NCBI GenBank assembly: GCA_009692345.1
Contig: SHZI01000007.1
Coordinates: 1-51,166, forward strand
DNA: 51,166 nt
DNA from: Gammaproteobacteria bacterium
GTDB taxonomy: Bacteria > Pseudomonadota > Gammaproteobacteria > Steroidobacterales > GCA-2729495
Direction: 5' to 3'
In this document: one piece after another, positions 8,701 to 18,675 of the stretch
How the letters are laid out: the number at the start of each line of letters is the position of its first letter
Position numbering within the stretch: position 1 is the first letter of the stretch
The notes under the pieces: model-generated
Told to the model about the DNA's origin: nothing
The model's database searches: none
The model's input: only the letters and a program-made list of their open reading frames with translations
Program-made: the position numbers and the translations under genes

Positions 8701-9075
8701 ATGGCACGAGTTAAACGTGGTGTGACGGTCAAAGCCCGTCACAAGAAGATGCTCAAGAAGGCCAAGGGAATGTCCCAGGCCCGGAGCAAGTTGTACAAGA
8801 CGGCCAAACAGGCTGTCATCAAGGCCGGCCAGTATGCTTTTCGCGATCGTCGGGTGCGCAAGCGCGAATTCCGTGCCCTTTGGATCACGCGGATCAATGC
8901 GGCAGCACACCTGCATGGCTTGTCCTACAGCCGCTTCATGAATGGCCTCCTGAAGGCTGGCATTGAAGTCGACCGCAAGATGCTCGCCGACCTCGCAGTG
9001 CACGATGCCGCTGCGTTTGGCGCGCTCGCCGAGAAGGCCAAAGCCAGTCTCAAGAACAGCGTCGCTGCTGCCTGA
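8701..9075 (+). CDS. rplT: 50S ribosomal protein L20
   Basis: L20 binds 23S rRNA early in 50S assembly and, in E. coli, represses its own operon. The protein has 124 residues (usually 117-119), starts [23 protein letters not shown] and contains the conserved [21 protein letters not shown] segment. The C-terminal tail is slightly longer than typical. An AGGAGG Shine-Dalgarno precedes the ATG. Confidence 0.98.
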   Translation: MARVKRGVTVKARHKKMLKKAKGMSQARSKLYKTAKQAVIKAGQYAFRDRRVRKREFRALWITRINAAAHLHGLSYSRFMNGLLKAGIEVDRKMLADLAVHDAAAFGALAEKAKASLKNSVAAA

Positions 9076-9098
9076 GATTTGTCGCCGTGCTGAACTGG

Positions 9099-9133
9099 AG
9101 GGATCATCGGCCGCCCAGCGACCGATGATCCCT
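9099..9133 (+). promoter_or_regulatory. Strong hairpin between rplT and pheS
   Basis: AGGGATCATCGG (9099-9110) pairs perfectly with CCGATGATCCCT (9122-9133) around an 11-nt loop, giving a 12-bp stem. The sequence after it is pyrimidine-rich but has no clean T-run. In E. coli the same place holds the pheM leader and the pheST attenuator. I see no leader peptide rich in Phe codons here, so this is better read as a partial terminator or mRNA processing site than as classical attenuation. Confidence 0.6.
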
Positions 9134-9156
9134 TACGTCCTTCCTTATTCCAATGA

Positions 9157-10149
<993 letters not shown>

Positions 10150-10170
10150 AGCTCCTGATCGGTAGTCGCC

Positions 10171-12558
10171 ATGAAGTTCAGTGAACGCTGGTTGCGCGAA
10201 CTTGTCGATCCGCCCGGAGACACCGGCGCCCTCGTGCACCAGCTGACCATGCAAGGTCTTGAGGTTGAAAGCGTAGAACAGGCCGGGCCGTCACTGGACA
10301 AGGTGGTTGTGGGACGGGTTACCGGGATGTCGCCCCACCCCAATGCGGATCGCCTGCGCGTCTGCCAGGTCGACGTTGGTGGCAGTACCCTGCAGATTGT
10401 GTGCGGGGCCGCCAACGTGCGCGTCGGTGGTACTTACCCGGTGGCGCTGCCTGGGGCCACACTGCCCGGAGCCCTCGTCATCCGCAGTGCAGCCCTGCGC
10501 GGAGTCGATTCCGGGGGCATGCTGTGTTCAAGGGCTGAACTGGGACTGCTGGGCGATATGGGTTCGGCTGGAGGCGGCGAGGGCCTTCTCGAGCTCGATG
10601 ACTCTGCGTTCCCCGGTATGCCGGCAGTCGCGGCCCTCGGACTCGATGATCAGGTCCTCGACCTCAAGATTACGCCAAACCGGGCCGACTGCTTTTCGCT
10701 GCTTGGTATTGCCCGGGATCTGGCCGCCACTACCGGGCTGCACTTCGCAGAGCCCACGCCGTTCCCCGTAGCTACCCAGGCCGCTACCTCCATAGTTGTG
10801 AGCATTGAGGACTCCGTCGCTTGTCCCGTGTTCGTCGTCCGGACCATCCGTGGCATTCGCCCAGACGCAAGATCACCGGTCTGGCTCCAGGAGCGTCTCC
10901 GTCGAAGCGGGATCCGGTCCATCCATCCCGTGGTTGATGTCACCAGCCTCGTCATGCTGGAGCTGGGACAGCCGCTGCATGCCTATGACCTGGATAAGGT
11001 CGACGGTGGTCTGACGGTACGTCGCGCCCTGGATAAGGAACCGCTCAAATTGCTGACGGGTGCTGACGTCAGTCTCGATGCCGGGGTCCTCGTGATTGCT
11101 GACCGGGCCGGACCCGCAGGTATCGCGGGGATCATGGGTGGCGCCCGTACGGCGGTGTCTGCCACCACCACCAGTGTTCTGCTTGAGTCCGCATTCTTCA
11201 GTCCCGCAGTGATGGCAGGTCGAGCCCGCCGGCTAGGGCTGCAGACAGACGCGGCAACCCGTTTCGAGCGCGGTGTTGATCCCACGGGTCAGGCGCGTGC
11301 TCTCGAGCGCGCAGCCGAACTCTTGCTCGCCATCACGGGCGGGGTGGCCAGTGCTTGTCAGTCCTCAGGGACTGGGGTCTTGCCCCCCCTGCCGGTCAAT
11401 CTGCGCCGGGCCAGGCTGGCCCGGGTGCTGGGCGACGCAGTGCCGGATACCGCCGTGGAGAAGATTCTCCGTGGCCTGGGCATGGCGGTGGTCGCCTCGG
11501 TCGAGGGCTGGCAGGTTCAGCCCCCCGCCTTTCGGTTCGATATCGGCGTCGAGGTCGACCTGATCGAGGAGATCGCCCGGGTCCACGGATATGACCGGAT
11601 CGCCACCCATCCGGGAATGCAGGCCACCCGGCTCGGAGCGGCTCCAGCCGCTCATGTCACCACGGACTTGCTGCGCGCGGCCCTGGTACAGAGGGGCTAT
11701 CAGGAGGCTATGACCTACAGCTTCATTGAGCGGGAGCAGGATCGCCTCTTCGCGGGTGGCCAGGACGGCGTACCCCTGGTCAATCCGCTCTCCGCTGAGC
11801 TGGCTGTAATGCGCCAGGGCCTATGGCCCGGACTGGTCCAGGCCCTCAAGCACAACCTGGCCCGTCAGCAGCGTCGTGTAAGGCTGTTTGAGGCCGGTAT
11901 CCGCTTCCTGCCTGGGCCTGACGGGCTTATGGAGGAGGAGGTCCTTGCCGGCCTGGCTGCCGGAGCCGTAATGCCGGAGCAGTGGGACTCTGCCGCGAGA
12001 CCGGTGGATTTCTTCGATGCCAAGTCAGACATGGAGGCGGTCCTGGCTCTGCTCGGCGAGCCTCAGCAGTTCGAGTGGGTCGCGGACCTGCATCCCGCGC
12101 TGCATCCGGGGCGGTCAGCCCGCCTGAGGCGGCGTGGACAGCATCTTGGCTGGCTGGGAGCCATGCACCCGGTGCTTGCCAAGCGCTGTGGCCTGGACGA
12201 AGCACCAATAATGTTCGAACTTGCCATTGCTGGCCTAAGCATGGCCTCACTCGCTCCCTACGCGGGCGTATCCCGCTTTCCGGCGATTCGACGCGACCTG
12301 GCTGTACTGGTCTCCCGGGAGACGCCGGTGGCCAGCCTTGTGGCAGCCGTCCGGGCCGCAGCGGGACCCGCTCTGCGGGACGTCACTGTATTTGACATTT
12401 TCGCCGGCGACCACATCGACGCCGCACAAAAAAGCGTCGCTTTGGGCTTGATTTTGCAGGAAACATCCCGCACCCTTACTGATGCCGACGGGGACAGTAT
12501 CGTCGGTGCCGTTGTCCGCCGACTGGGGCTGGATTTCGGTGCGAAGATCAGAGAATAA
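10171..12558 (+). CDS. pheT: Phenylalanyl-tRNA synthetase beta subunit
   Basis: The large PheRS subunit, which edits Tyr-tRNA(Phe) and binds tRNA. Its 795 residues match the family. An N-terminal tRNA-binding OB domain (about 40-150, with PHPNADRLRVCQVDVG) precedes B3/B4 editing (around 215-380, DVTSLVMLELGQPLHAYDLDK), B5 DNA-binding-like, a catalytic-like core (about 480-690) and a C-terminal ferredoxin-fold anticodon-binding domain (about 700-795, SRFPAIRRDLAVLV). It follows pheS and precedes ihfA by 8 nt, consistent with one transcript. Confidence 0.97.
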   Translation: MKFSERWLRELVDPPGDTGALVHQLTMQGLEVESVEQAGPSLDKVVVGRVTGMSPHPNADRLRVCQVDVGGSTLQIVCGAANVRVGGTYPVALPGATLPGALVIRSAALRGVDSGGMLCSRAELGLLGDMGSAGGGEGLLELDDSAFPGMPAVAALGLDDQVLDLKITPNRADCFSLLGIARDLAATTGLHFAEPTPFPVATQAATSIVVSIEDSVACPVFVVRTIRGIRPDARSPVWLQERLRRSGIRSIHPVVDVTSLVMLELGQPLHAYDLDKVDGGLTVRRALDKEPLKLLTGADVSLDAGVLVIADRAGPAGIAGIMGGARTAVSATTTSVLLESAFFSPAVMAGRARRLGLQTDAATRFERGVDPTGQARALERAAELLLAITGGVASACQSSGTGVLPPLPVNLRRARLARVLGDAVPDTAVEKILRGLGMAVVASVEGWQVQPPAFRFDIGVEVDLIEEIARVHGYDRIATHPGMQATRLGAAPAAHVTTDLLRAALVQRGYQEAMTYSFIEREQDRLFAGGQDGVPLVNPLSAELAVMRQGLWPGLVQALKHNLARQQRRVRLFEAGIRFLPGPDGLMEEEVLAGLAAGAVMPEQWDSAARPVDFFDAKSDMEAVLALLGEPQQFEWVADLHPALHPGRSARLRRRGQHLGWLGAMHPVLAKRCGLDEAPIMFELAIAGLSMASLAPYAGVSRFPAIRRDLAVLVSRETPVASLVAAVRAAAGPALRDVTVFDIFAGDHIDAAQKSVALGLILQETSRTLTDADGDSIVGAVVRRLGLDFGAKIRE

Positions 12559-12572
12559 GAAAATAAATGAGT

Positions 12573-12872
12573 ATGGCTCTCACCAAAGCGGATATGGCAG
12601 AGTCCCTGTTTAATGAACTGGGGCTCAACAAGCGCGAGGCGAGGGAACTCGTGGAGTTGTTCTTCGAGGATCTTCGTGCAGCGCTTGCCAGTGGGGAGCA
12701 GATTAAGCTCTCCGGATTCGGTAACTTCGACCTGCGGGACAAGAACCAGCGGCCGGGCCGAAATCCAAAAACGGGCAAGGAAATCCCAATCACCGCGAGG
12801 CGTGTAGTCACGTTTCGTCCCGGACAAAAACTGAAAGCCCGAGTAGAAGCTTATGCTGGAGCCGGGAAATAA
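12573..12872 (+). CDS. ihfA: Integration host factor alpha subunit
   Basis: IHF-alpha pairs with IHF-beta to bend DNA sharply at specific sites in replication, recombination and transcription. The 99 residues from ATG at 12573 align end to end with E. coli IhfA ([13 protein letters not shown]...). Another ATG six bases upstream (12567) would add two residues. The DNA-intercalating proline arm is visible in [23 protein letters not shown]. It is the last classical gene of the pheST operon and overlaps the next gene by 20 nt. Confidence 0.97.
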   Translation: MALTKADMAESLFNELGLNKREARELVELFFEDLRAALASGEQIKLSGFGNFDLRDKNQRPGRNPKTGKEIPITARRVVTFRPGQKLKARVEAYAGAGK

Positions 12873-13209
12873 CGACGACCTGCCCCCAATCCCGGGGAAA
12901 CGCTACTTTACGATCGGTGAAGTGAGTGAACTGTGCGCTGTAAAGCCGCACGTTCTGCGCTACTGGGAGCAGGAGTTTCCGCAACTGAAGCCGGTCAAGC
13001 GGCGGGGTAATCGCCGCTATTATCAGCGGCAGGATGTCCTGATCATTCGCCAGATCCGCAGCCTGCTGTACAGCGAGGGCTTTACCATCGGTGGCGCCCG
13101 CCAGAAGCTGACCGGGCAGGAAGCCCGCTCAGATCTGAGCCAGAGCCAGCAGATCATCAGGCAGCTGCGGCTGGAACTCGAAGAAGTACTGCGCCTGTTA
13201 CGGCGTTGA
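12853..13209 (+). CDS. MerR-family transcriptional regulator
   Basis: A 118-residue MerR-type protein. The N-terminal winged helix (about 16-85) has [31 protein letters not shown] and the wing RRGNRRYY; a short C-terminal helix ([20 protein letters not shown]) is probably the dimerisation coiled coil. There is no visible effector domain or Cys metal site. It overlaps ihfA by 20 nt and is followed by tRNA-Pro. This ihfA-merR-tRNA-Pro order occurs in many gammaproteobacteria, including Pseudomonas, but the target of the regulator is not known to me. Confidence 0.92.
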   Translation: MLEPGNNDDLPPIPGKRYFTIGEVSELCAVKPHVLRYWEQEFPQLKPVKRRGNRRYYQRQDVLIIRQIRSLLYSEGFTIGGARQKLTGQEARSDLSQSQQIIRQLRLELEEVLRLLRR

Positions 13210-13310
13210 GGCCCCGCGAGGCACCCTTAGGTCTCGTCGGCGCAGTGATTTCGGGTATCATCCCCGGCGCAGTTCGAGCGGTCTTGGACTGATCGATGAC
13301 CATTCAAGGA

Positions 13311-13387
13311 CGGGGCGTGGCGCAGCCTGGTAGCGCACCTGCATGGGGTGCAGGGGGTCGCAGGTTCAAATCCTGTCGCCCCGACCA
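13311..13387 (+). tRNA. tRNA-Pro(GGG)
   Basis: A 77-nt cloverleaf with encoded CCA. The acceptor CGGGGCG pairs with CGCCCCG, the D-arm is GGCGCAGCCTGGTAGCGC, the anticodon stem-loop CCTGC-ATGGGGT-GCAGG gives GGG, and the T-arm has GGTTCAAATCC. It lies about 100 nt after the MerR-like gene and may share its transcript. Confidence 0.97.
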
Positions 13388-13406
13388 AATGGTGGTCTCA
13401 ATCAGC

Positions 13407-14032
13407 ATGGCGCGTCTGAAGTTCGCCATAACGGCCGCCTGCCTGCTGCTGGCAACGGTGGCCGCATTTGCCGAAAGCCCGGACGACGCTTCGGCCCTGA
13501 CGTCCCGCGCCAGCGCCGGCTGATGCATCAGCTCTTCGTTCCTCTCACGGTGGACGTTCCGGCGATACCCGGTTACCTGGTCTTTCAGCAGTCCTCAGTA
13601 GATGGATCAGATGATCCCGAGGCGATTTTCCGGGTCGGCCTTCTCCAGTTTTTCGTGGATGAAACGGGTCAGTTCCGTTAGCGCGAGCTGAACTTCAAGG
13701 AGCCTGGGCCTTTCAAGAATGCTTTTCTGGACCCGCCGCGCCTGCGGCAGCTGACGCTTGATCTGTTTAACGTCGACTCCGGCTGCGACTTTCTGCTTAC
13801 CCTTGAGTCGGCTGGAAAGCAGGTGGGGGGTCCGATGCGAGCCGGAGCCTGCCGGTTCTTCAGTAAGGGGCTGAAGAAGGAACTGACTGCTGACGATGCA
13901 GTCACGATTCAGGCCGCCGAGTACTGGTTCCTTGGACGTTTTGTCGACGAGACCGGCAAGGTCATGTGGGGCAATACCAGTGCCGAGCCGGTCAAATTGG
14001 TGCGTCGACAGGGAACTGGGAAGCCCGAATGA
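13407..14032 (+). pseudogene. Broken CpcT/CpeT-like secreted protein gene
   Basis: A signal peptide ([23 protein letters not shown]) starts at 13407, but its frame stops at 13523. The adjacent +1 frame continues a recognisable domain ([24 protein letters not shown], later DDPEAIFRVGLLQFFVDE), is cut by TAG at 13679-13681, and then resumes in the same frame to 14032 with GCDFLLTLESAGKQVGGPM, then ACRFF and WFLGRFVDETGKVMWGN. The order resembles CpcT/CpeT-family lipoproteins of proteobacteria (function unknown outside phycobiliprotein lyases). At least one frameshift plus one nonsense codon are needed, so it looks inactivated, possibly with a small deletion near 13520. The family assignment is from memory of motifs. 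Confidence 0.55.
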
Positions 14033-15245
14033 GTTGGGCAGTGGCCAGCGTGCTGCCCTGGGCCTCGCGAAGCATACGGTCCTCGATCCCCAGCAGGATA
14101 GGTTCTGCTCCCCGGCGGTGAATGTTGACCTTGGCATTGAACGCAGTGCGCCGCAGACCGTGCTTATCCTCAATGGCCAGCTTGCGGATTGAGAATGTTC
14201 CATCCGCGCAGGCCTCGCCCGTGAGGTAGCACTTTATGGACTCAACTTCTTCTCCAGAAAGTTCCAGGCCGTTGAGCTGAGACAGACTTGCCTGAGCCTG
14301 TTCCATGAAGCGTATCGCGTCGAAATCAGTACCGTCGTCCGTGTTCGGCTGATGGCCCGACTGGAACATAGGTACACAGAACTCGCCAACGAGAATCTGG
14401 CCGGGTAGTGCGTGCTCGATCAGGCGCGCAAGACCAATGGTTACTTCGCCCACGACATCACAGTAGACGGTTGGGTTCAGCCCCTCTGCATGATTGAACT
14501 CATAGCAGCTACCCACATGGAAGCTCGTGCGCAGGAGAGGTACACCCCGCCCGTGGCCTTTTTGCCGGGCAATGGCATTGTCTGCCAGTACCAGATGCAT
14601 GAAATGGTACAGGTTGGTGTTTGCTTCAAGGCCCACATCCCGGTTCCAGATGTAGAAGCCATCCCCGGTGCTCGAGCGTGCAAAGTTAACCAGCATGCGT
14701 CGGGCCAGAAGTCGGCTGTGGGCTGCGTTAAGTGAGCAGGAAAGACTGTTCAGCTGAGTCATCTGCTCAAACGGAGTGAGCAGACCGAAGCCAACGATGT
14801 CGAAGAGTGCTACGGCACGATTGCGGACATAGCTCACGCTGTAGCGCTTGACGAGTCGCTCGATTGCTGCCGATTCCTCCGGGGTTCCCGTGAGTGGCTG
14901 ACGCAGGACGACTCGGGCCGGTTCAACTGACAGAAGACGTGTAGCGTTGTGCATCTGCCGTTCCGAGAACTGTCGAACCCCCGACAGCAGGTGCATGATG
15001 AACTGATGAGCTGGCGTCTCGCTCCTGAGAGGCCCGGCTGGCTCCGGGATCTCTCCGCCGTAGGCAGCTACGGCATAGTGCGGCACAACCAGCAAAAGGA
15101 CTCCGTCCCGCGTCGGCGACCAGGCAAGAACGAGGTTCTGCCCCAGGCTCCAGTGTTCGTAGAACTGCCGATCGAGATCCAGCAGGTTGCCGCGCTGCCG
15201 GAGATCGAGAGAGAGGGAAGCGGGTTGCAATGGGTCCGTGAGCAT
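13992..15245 (-). CDS. Protein with degenerate class III nucleotide cyclase domain
   Basis: A 417-residue protein. Residues about 143-290 resemble the class III adenylate/guanylate cyclase domain: ALFDIVGF with Asp149 at the first metal site, STGDGFYIW with Asp195 at the second, and GEVTIGLARL (266-275) where active enzymes usually have G-[DE]-x-V-N-x-A-x-R. The transition-state Arg (Arg274) is kept but the Asn is Ile270. The N-terminal ~130 residues are unassigned. No transmembrane helix is clear, so it is probably cytosolic. Its 3' end overlaps the CpcT/CpeT-like pseudogene by 41 nt. It could be a weak cyclase, a pseudo-cyclase or a nucleotide sensor. Confidence 0.7.
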   Translation of the reverse strand: MLTDPLQPASLSLDLRQRGNLLDLDRQFYEHWSLGQNLVLAWSPTRDGVLLLVVPHYAVAAYGGEIPEPAGPLRSETPAHQFIMHLLSGVRQFSERQMHNATRLLSVEPARVVLRQPLTGTPEESAAIERLVKRYSVSYVRNRAVALFDIVGFGLLTPFEQMTQLNSLSCSLNAAHSRLLARRMLVNFARSSTGDGFYIWNRDVGLEANTNLYHFMHLVLADNAIARQKGHGRGVPLLRTSFHVGSCYEFNHAEGLNPTVYCDVVGEVTIGLARLIEHALPGQILVGEFCVPMFQSGHQPNTDDGTDFDAIRFMEQAQASLSQLNGLELSGEEVESIKCYLTGEACADGTFSIRKLAIEDKHGLRRTAFNAKVNIHRRGAEPILLGIEDRMLREAQGSTLATAQLIRASQFPVDAPI

Positions 15246-15260
15246 CTGTGCGGGCTGCAG

Positions 15261-15336
15261 GCCTCAGGTTCCTTCCGTGGCCAGAGGGTGGGCTGAGGGC
15301 CTCAGGTTCCTTCCGTGGCCAGAGGGTGGGCTGAGG
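15261..15336. repeat. Perfect 38-bp tandem duplication
   Basis: A 38-bp unit starting GCCTCAGGTTCC and ending GTGGGCTGAGG is present twice without mismatch (15261-15298 and 15299-15336). Each unit begins with CCTCAG and ends with CTGAGG, so each can form a hairpin. It fills much of the 131-bp space between the divergent cyclase-like and FAD oxidase genes, so it may affect either promoter. Confidence 0.95.
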
Positions 15337-15376
15337 GCGCCGGCGGATTTTGCCAGCAGGCGCTTAGTCACTTAGG

Positions 15377-16861
15377 ATGCATGAGCTGTCCGCGACATTG
15401 CAATGGCTCGACCACAGGCCCCCGGAATTGACCCCATTATCCCCTGAGCTTGCCGCCGACCTGCAGTCGATTGTGGGGCCAGGGGGCTATCTGACTACCC
15501 AGGAGGACCTCAGGGGCTATTTGACAGAGTGGCGTGGCCTCTACTCCGGGACGACACCCTGCGTGTTGCTGCCTTCGACCACGGGCCAGGTAGCGGACAT
15601 CCTTCGACTCTGCGCGCGGCACTGCATCGGTGTCGTACCCCAGGGGGGCAATACGGGACTCGTTGGCGGGGCGATCCCCCACTCAACTGACGGGCGGCCG
15701 CAGGTGCTGGTGTCTGCCCGGCGACTGGATCGTATCCGGTCGATCGATGCTGAGGACTTCAGTATTACCGCAGAAGCCGGCTGCTTGCTGGCAACCTTGC
15801 AGGCAGCTGCCAGTGAAGCGGGCCGGCTCTTTCCCCTTAGCCTGGCAGCGGAGGGCAGCTGCCAGCTGGGTGGGAATATCTCGACCAATGCCGGAGGAAC
15901 TGCCGTACTGCGGTTTGGAACGATGCGGGACCTTGTTCTTGGTCTCGAGGTCGTGCTCCCCGATGGCCGTATCCTCGACGGCCTGCGTAGTTTGCGCAAA
16001 GACAACACTGGCTACGACCTCAAGCAGTTGTTCATTGGGGCCGAGGGCACCCTCGGTTTCGTTACCGCAGCGACCTGCAAGTTGTTTCCACAGCCAAGGA
16101 GTGTCGTTACCGCCTGGGTGACCCTGCCCAGCGTCGCAGCGGCCATCAGCCTGTACGGCGCCGCGCGGGACCACTTGGGTGACGATCTGACGGCGTTTGA
16201 GTTTGCCAGTCAGTTCACCGTTGAATTGGTACTGAAGAATATTCCAGGCACACGGGCACCAATGGACAACCCGGGGCCCTGGAATCTCCTGATGGAAGTG
16301 AGTACGCCACGGACTGACTCGGGTCTGGAGGCTCGTGTTCAGGACTTCCTGGCGGCCATGCAGGACGGGAACAGGATCATTGACGGTGTCGTAGCCATTA
16401 ACCGCGCGCAACGCGCCGCTCTCTGGCGCCTGCGGCACAGTATGTCTGAGGCGCAGAAGCCAGAGGGCGCCAGCATCCAGCATGACGTGTCTGTGCCGGT
16501 GGCCCGCATGGAAGATTTCCTCGCCGACGCCACAGCTGCCGTTGGATCGATGGTCACGGGGGTTCGGGTTGTCGCCTTCGGCCACCTGGGTGATGGGAAC
16601 GTGCACTTCAACCTCAGTCAGCCCCAGGACTCAGATGGCGCCGCCTTCCTGGCCCGCTGGGCCGAGATCAGCCACCGGGTCCACGAGGTTGCCGTCAGCT
16701 TTGGCGGCAGCTTCAGTGCCGAGCACGGCATCGGCGCGCTCAAGGTTGCCGAGCTGGCCCATTGGCGCGGCGGGTTGCCCCTGGAACTCATGCGGGCGAT
16801 CAAATTCGCCCTTGATCCGCTTGGCATCATGAACCCTGGGAAGTTGTTCCGGGCTGAGTGA
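15377..16861 (+). CDS. FAD-linked 2-hydroxyacid dehydrogenase (GlcD/D2HGDH type)
   Basis: A 494-residue flavoenzyme of the vanillyl-alcohol-oxidase fold. The FAD-binding domain (about 55-240) shows [13 protein letters not shown] and [15 protein letters not shown]. The C-terminal domain has [11 protein letters not shown] and [10 protein letters not shown], where His residues usually bind metal and substrate carboxylate. This pattern belongs to D-lactate, D-2-hydroxyglutarate and glycolate oxidase (GlcD) relatives. The closest subgroup looks like D-2-hydroxyglutarate dehydrogenase, but substrate is uncertain. The electron acceptor may be ETF, whose genes lie further right; that link is inference. 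It diverges from the cyclase-like gene. Confidence 0.85.
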   Translation: MHELSATLQWLDHRPPELTPLSPELAADLQSIVGPGGYLTTQEDLRGYLTEWRGLYSGTTPCVLLPSTTGQVADILRLCARHCIGVVPQGGNTGLVGGAIPHSTDGRPQVLVSARRLDRIRSIDAEDFSITAEAGCLLATLQAAASEAGRLFPLSLAAEGSCQLGGNISTNAGGTAVLRFGTMRDLVLGLEVVLPDGRILDGLRSLRKDNTGYDLKQLFIGAEGTLGFVTAATCKLFPQPRSVVTAWVTLPSVAAAISLYGAARDHLGDDLTAFEFASQFTVELVLKNIPGTRAPMDNPGPWNLLMEVSTPRTDSGLEARVQDFLAAMQDGNRIIDGVVAINRAQRAALWRLRHSMSEAQKPEGASIQHDVSVPVARMEDFLADATAAVGSMVTGVRVVAFGHLGDGNVHFNLSQPQDSDGAAFLARWAEISHRVHEVAVSFGGSFSAEHGIGALKVAELAHWRGGLPLELMRAIKFALDPLGIMNPGKLFRAE

Positions 16862-16888
16862 CCCGGGGCGTCTCTTGCAGCCCCGGGT
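16861..16888 (+). terminator. GC-rich hairpin after the FAD oxidase gene
   Basis: ACCCGGGGC (16861-16869) pairs perfectly with GCCCCGGGT (16880-16888) around a 10-nt loop, starting at the last base of the stop codon. There is no T-run after it, so termination may be weak or Rho-assisted. An extended -10-like TGCTAAACT lies at 16901-16909 and could start the ilvD transcript. Confidence 0.4.
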
Positions 16889-16958
16889 CTGCGTCCCTGG
16901 TGCTAAACTTGAAAGTTATTCGGACCGGGGCGCGGTGCCTCGAGACAGTGTGAGTAGC

Positions 16959-18665
16959 ATGAGCACCCCAAAGAAGGGCACCGGCGATAACGCCGGCAGC
17001 GGCGAACGCCGTTATTCAAGCGTCGTGGTTGACGGTCCGCAGCAGGCGCCCAGCCGCGCGATGCTGCGAGCTGTCGGTTTTACCGACGCCGATTTTCGCA
17101 AGAGCCAGATCGGGATCGCCTCGACCTGGAGCATGGTCACTCCGTGCAATATGCACATCGACGGCCTGGCCCGGGCCGCAGCTGCCGGCGCCGACGGCGC
17201 GGGTGGCAAGGCCATCCTCTTCAATACCATTACGGTTTCTGATGGCATCTCCATGGGTACACCGGGCATGCGTTACTCGCTGGTATCCCGGGAAGTGATC
17301 GCGGACTCCATCGAAACGGTGGTCGCGGCCGAGGGCTTTGATGGCTTCGTGGCCATCGGTGGCTGCGACAAGAACATGCCCGGTTGTGTCATGGCCATGG
17401 CCCGGCTCAATCGACCGTCGGTCTTCGTCTACGGCGGCACGATCCAGCCCGGTGCAGAACGCCGGGATATCGTCTCGGTTTTTGAGGCAGTGGGCGCGGT
17501 CGCCGGCGGCAAAATGTCGGCGCTGCAACTCCTGGAAGTGGAGCGGACTGCAATCCCGGGCCCGGGCTCCTGCGGTGGCATGTACACCGCCAACACCATG
17601 GCCTCGGCCATTGAGGCCATGGGCCTCAGTTTGCCCAACAGCTCCGGGCAGGAGGCAGTCTCCAGCCAGAAGCACGAGGACGCCCTGAGGGCAGGGGCTG
17701 CAGTGGTCGAACTGGTGAAACGCGGAATACGGCCTTCCGAGATACTGTCGAAGGAGGCCTTCGAGAACGCCATTACGGTGGTAATCGCCGTGGGAGGCTC
17801 CACCAATGCGGTACTGCACCTGCCTGCCATGGCTCACGAAGCAGGCATTGCGCTGACGCTGGACGACTTCACCCGCATCGGTCAGCGTGTGCCAGTGCTG
17901 GCCGATCTCAGACCGAGCGGCAAGTACTCCATGTCGGAACTGGTCGCGATCGGTGGTATTCAGCCACTCATGAAGCTGTTGCTGGATGCCGGGCTTCTGC
18001 ACGGTCAGTGCCTGACGGTTAGCGGCCGGACACTGGCCGAGAATCTGGCGAGCGTGGCTCCTTATCCGGCCGGTCAGACCATCATTCGTCCTCTGGAAAA
18101 TCCTCTTAAGAAGGACAGTCATCTCGTTGTTCTATATGGAAATCTTGCGCCTGAAGGTGCCGTCGCCAAGATCAGCGGCAAGGAGGGCCTGCGCTTTCAG
18201 GGGTCAGCACGCGTCTTCGGCTCAGAGGAACAGGCCCAGGCGGCCATACTCGACGGCACCGTCGTAGCCGGCGATGTGGTGGTCATTCGTTACGAGGGCC
18301 CTCGGGGAGGCCCGGGTATGCGGGAGATGCTCAGCCCCACCAGCGCGATCGTCGGCAAAGGTCTGGGCGACAAGGTTGCCCTGATCACTGACGGACGTTT
18401 TTCAGGTGGCAGTCACGGTTTTGTCGTGGGTCATGTGTCTCCGGAGGCTGCGGTTGGTGGTCCGATAGCGCTGCTACGGGATGGCGACCGGATCACGATA
18501 GATGCCGAACGCCGTACTATCGATGTTGACCTGCCCCCCGCCGAACTCGACCGGCGCCGGAACGGCTGGCGCCCGCCAGCCAGCACGGCACCGATGGGCG
18601 TGCTGAGCAAATACGCGCAGCTGGTTGGCTCAGCCTCGCTTGGCGCCGTCACGACCCGTCGGTAG
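16959..18665 (+). CDS. ilvD: Dihydroxy-acid dehydratase
   Basis: IlvD dehydrates 2,3-dihydroxy-3-methylvalerate and 2,3-dihydroxyisovalerate in isoleucine and valine synthesis. From ATG at 16959 it has 568 residues; the open frame extends 28 codons upstream, but that part is not family-like. Cluster cysteines are Cys63 (TPCNMH), Cys136 (GGCDKNMPG) and Cys205 ([12 protein letters not shown]), a set typical of the shorter dehydratases with a [2Fe-2S] cluster rather than the E. coli [4Fe-4S] type. The C-terminal [19 protein letters not shown] is the second family signature. The lysC-lysA gene begins 10 nt after its stop, so the two are probably co-transcribed. Confidence 0.95.
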   Translation: MSTPKKGTGDNAGSGERRYSSVVVDGPQQAPSRAMLRAVGFTDADFRKSQIGIASTWSMVTPCNMHIDGLARAAAAGADGAGGKAILFNTITVSDGISMGTPGMRYSLVSREVIADSIETVVAAEGFDGFVAIGGCDKNMPGCVMAMARLNRPSVFVYGGTIQPGAERRDIVSVFEAVGAVAGGKMSALQLLEVERTAIPGPGSCGGMYTANTMASAIEAMGLSLPNSSGQEAVSSQKHEDALRAGAAVVELVKRGIRPSEILSKEAFENAITVVIAVGGSTNAVLHLPAMAHEAGIALTLDDFTRIGQRVPVLADLRPSGKYSMSELVAIGGIQPLMKLLLDAGLLHGQCLTVSGRTLAENLASVAPYPAGQTIIRPLENPLKKDSHLVVLYGNLAPEGAVAKISGKEGLRFQGSARVFGSEEQAQAAILDGTVVAGDVVVIRYEGPRGGPGMREMLSPTSAIVGKGLGDKVALITDGRFSGGSHGFVVGHVSPEAAVGGPIALLRDGDRITIDAERRTIDVDLPPAELDRRRNGWRPPASTAPMGVLSKYAQLVGSASLGAVTTRR

Positions 18666-18675
18666 GACATTTATC

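Noticed and set aside
17016-18122. 368-codon open frame on the minus strand inside ilvD
   Set aside because: Antisense shadow of ilvD, rich in His/Arg/Gln in the way complement frames are.
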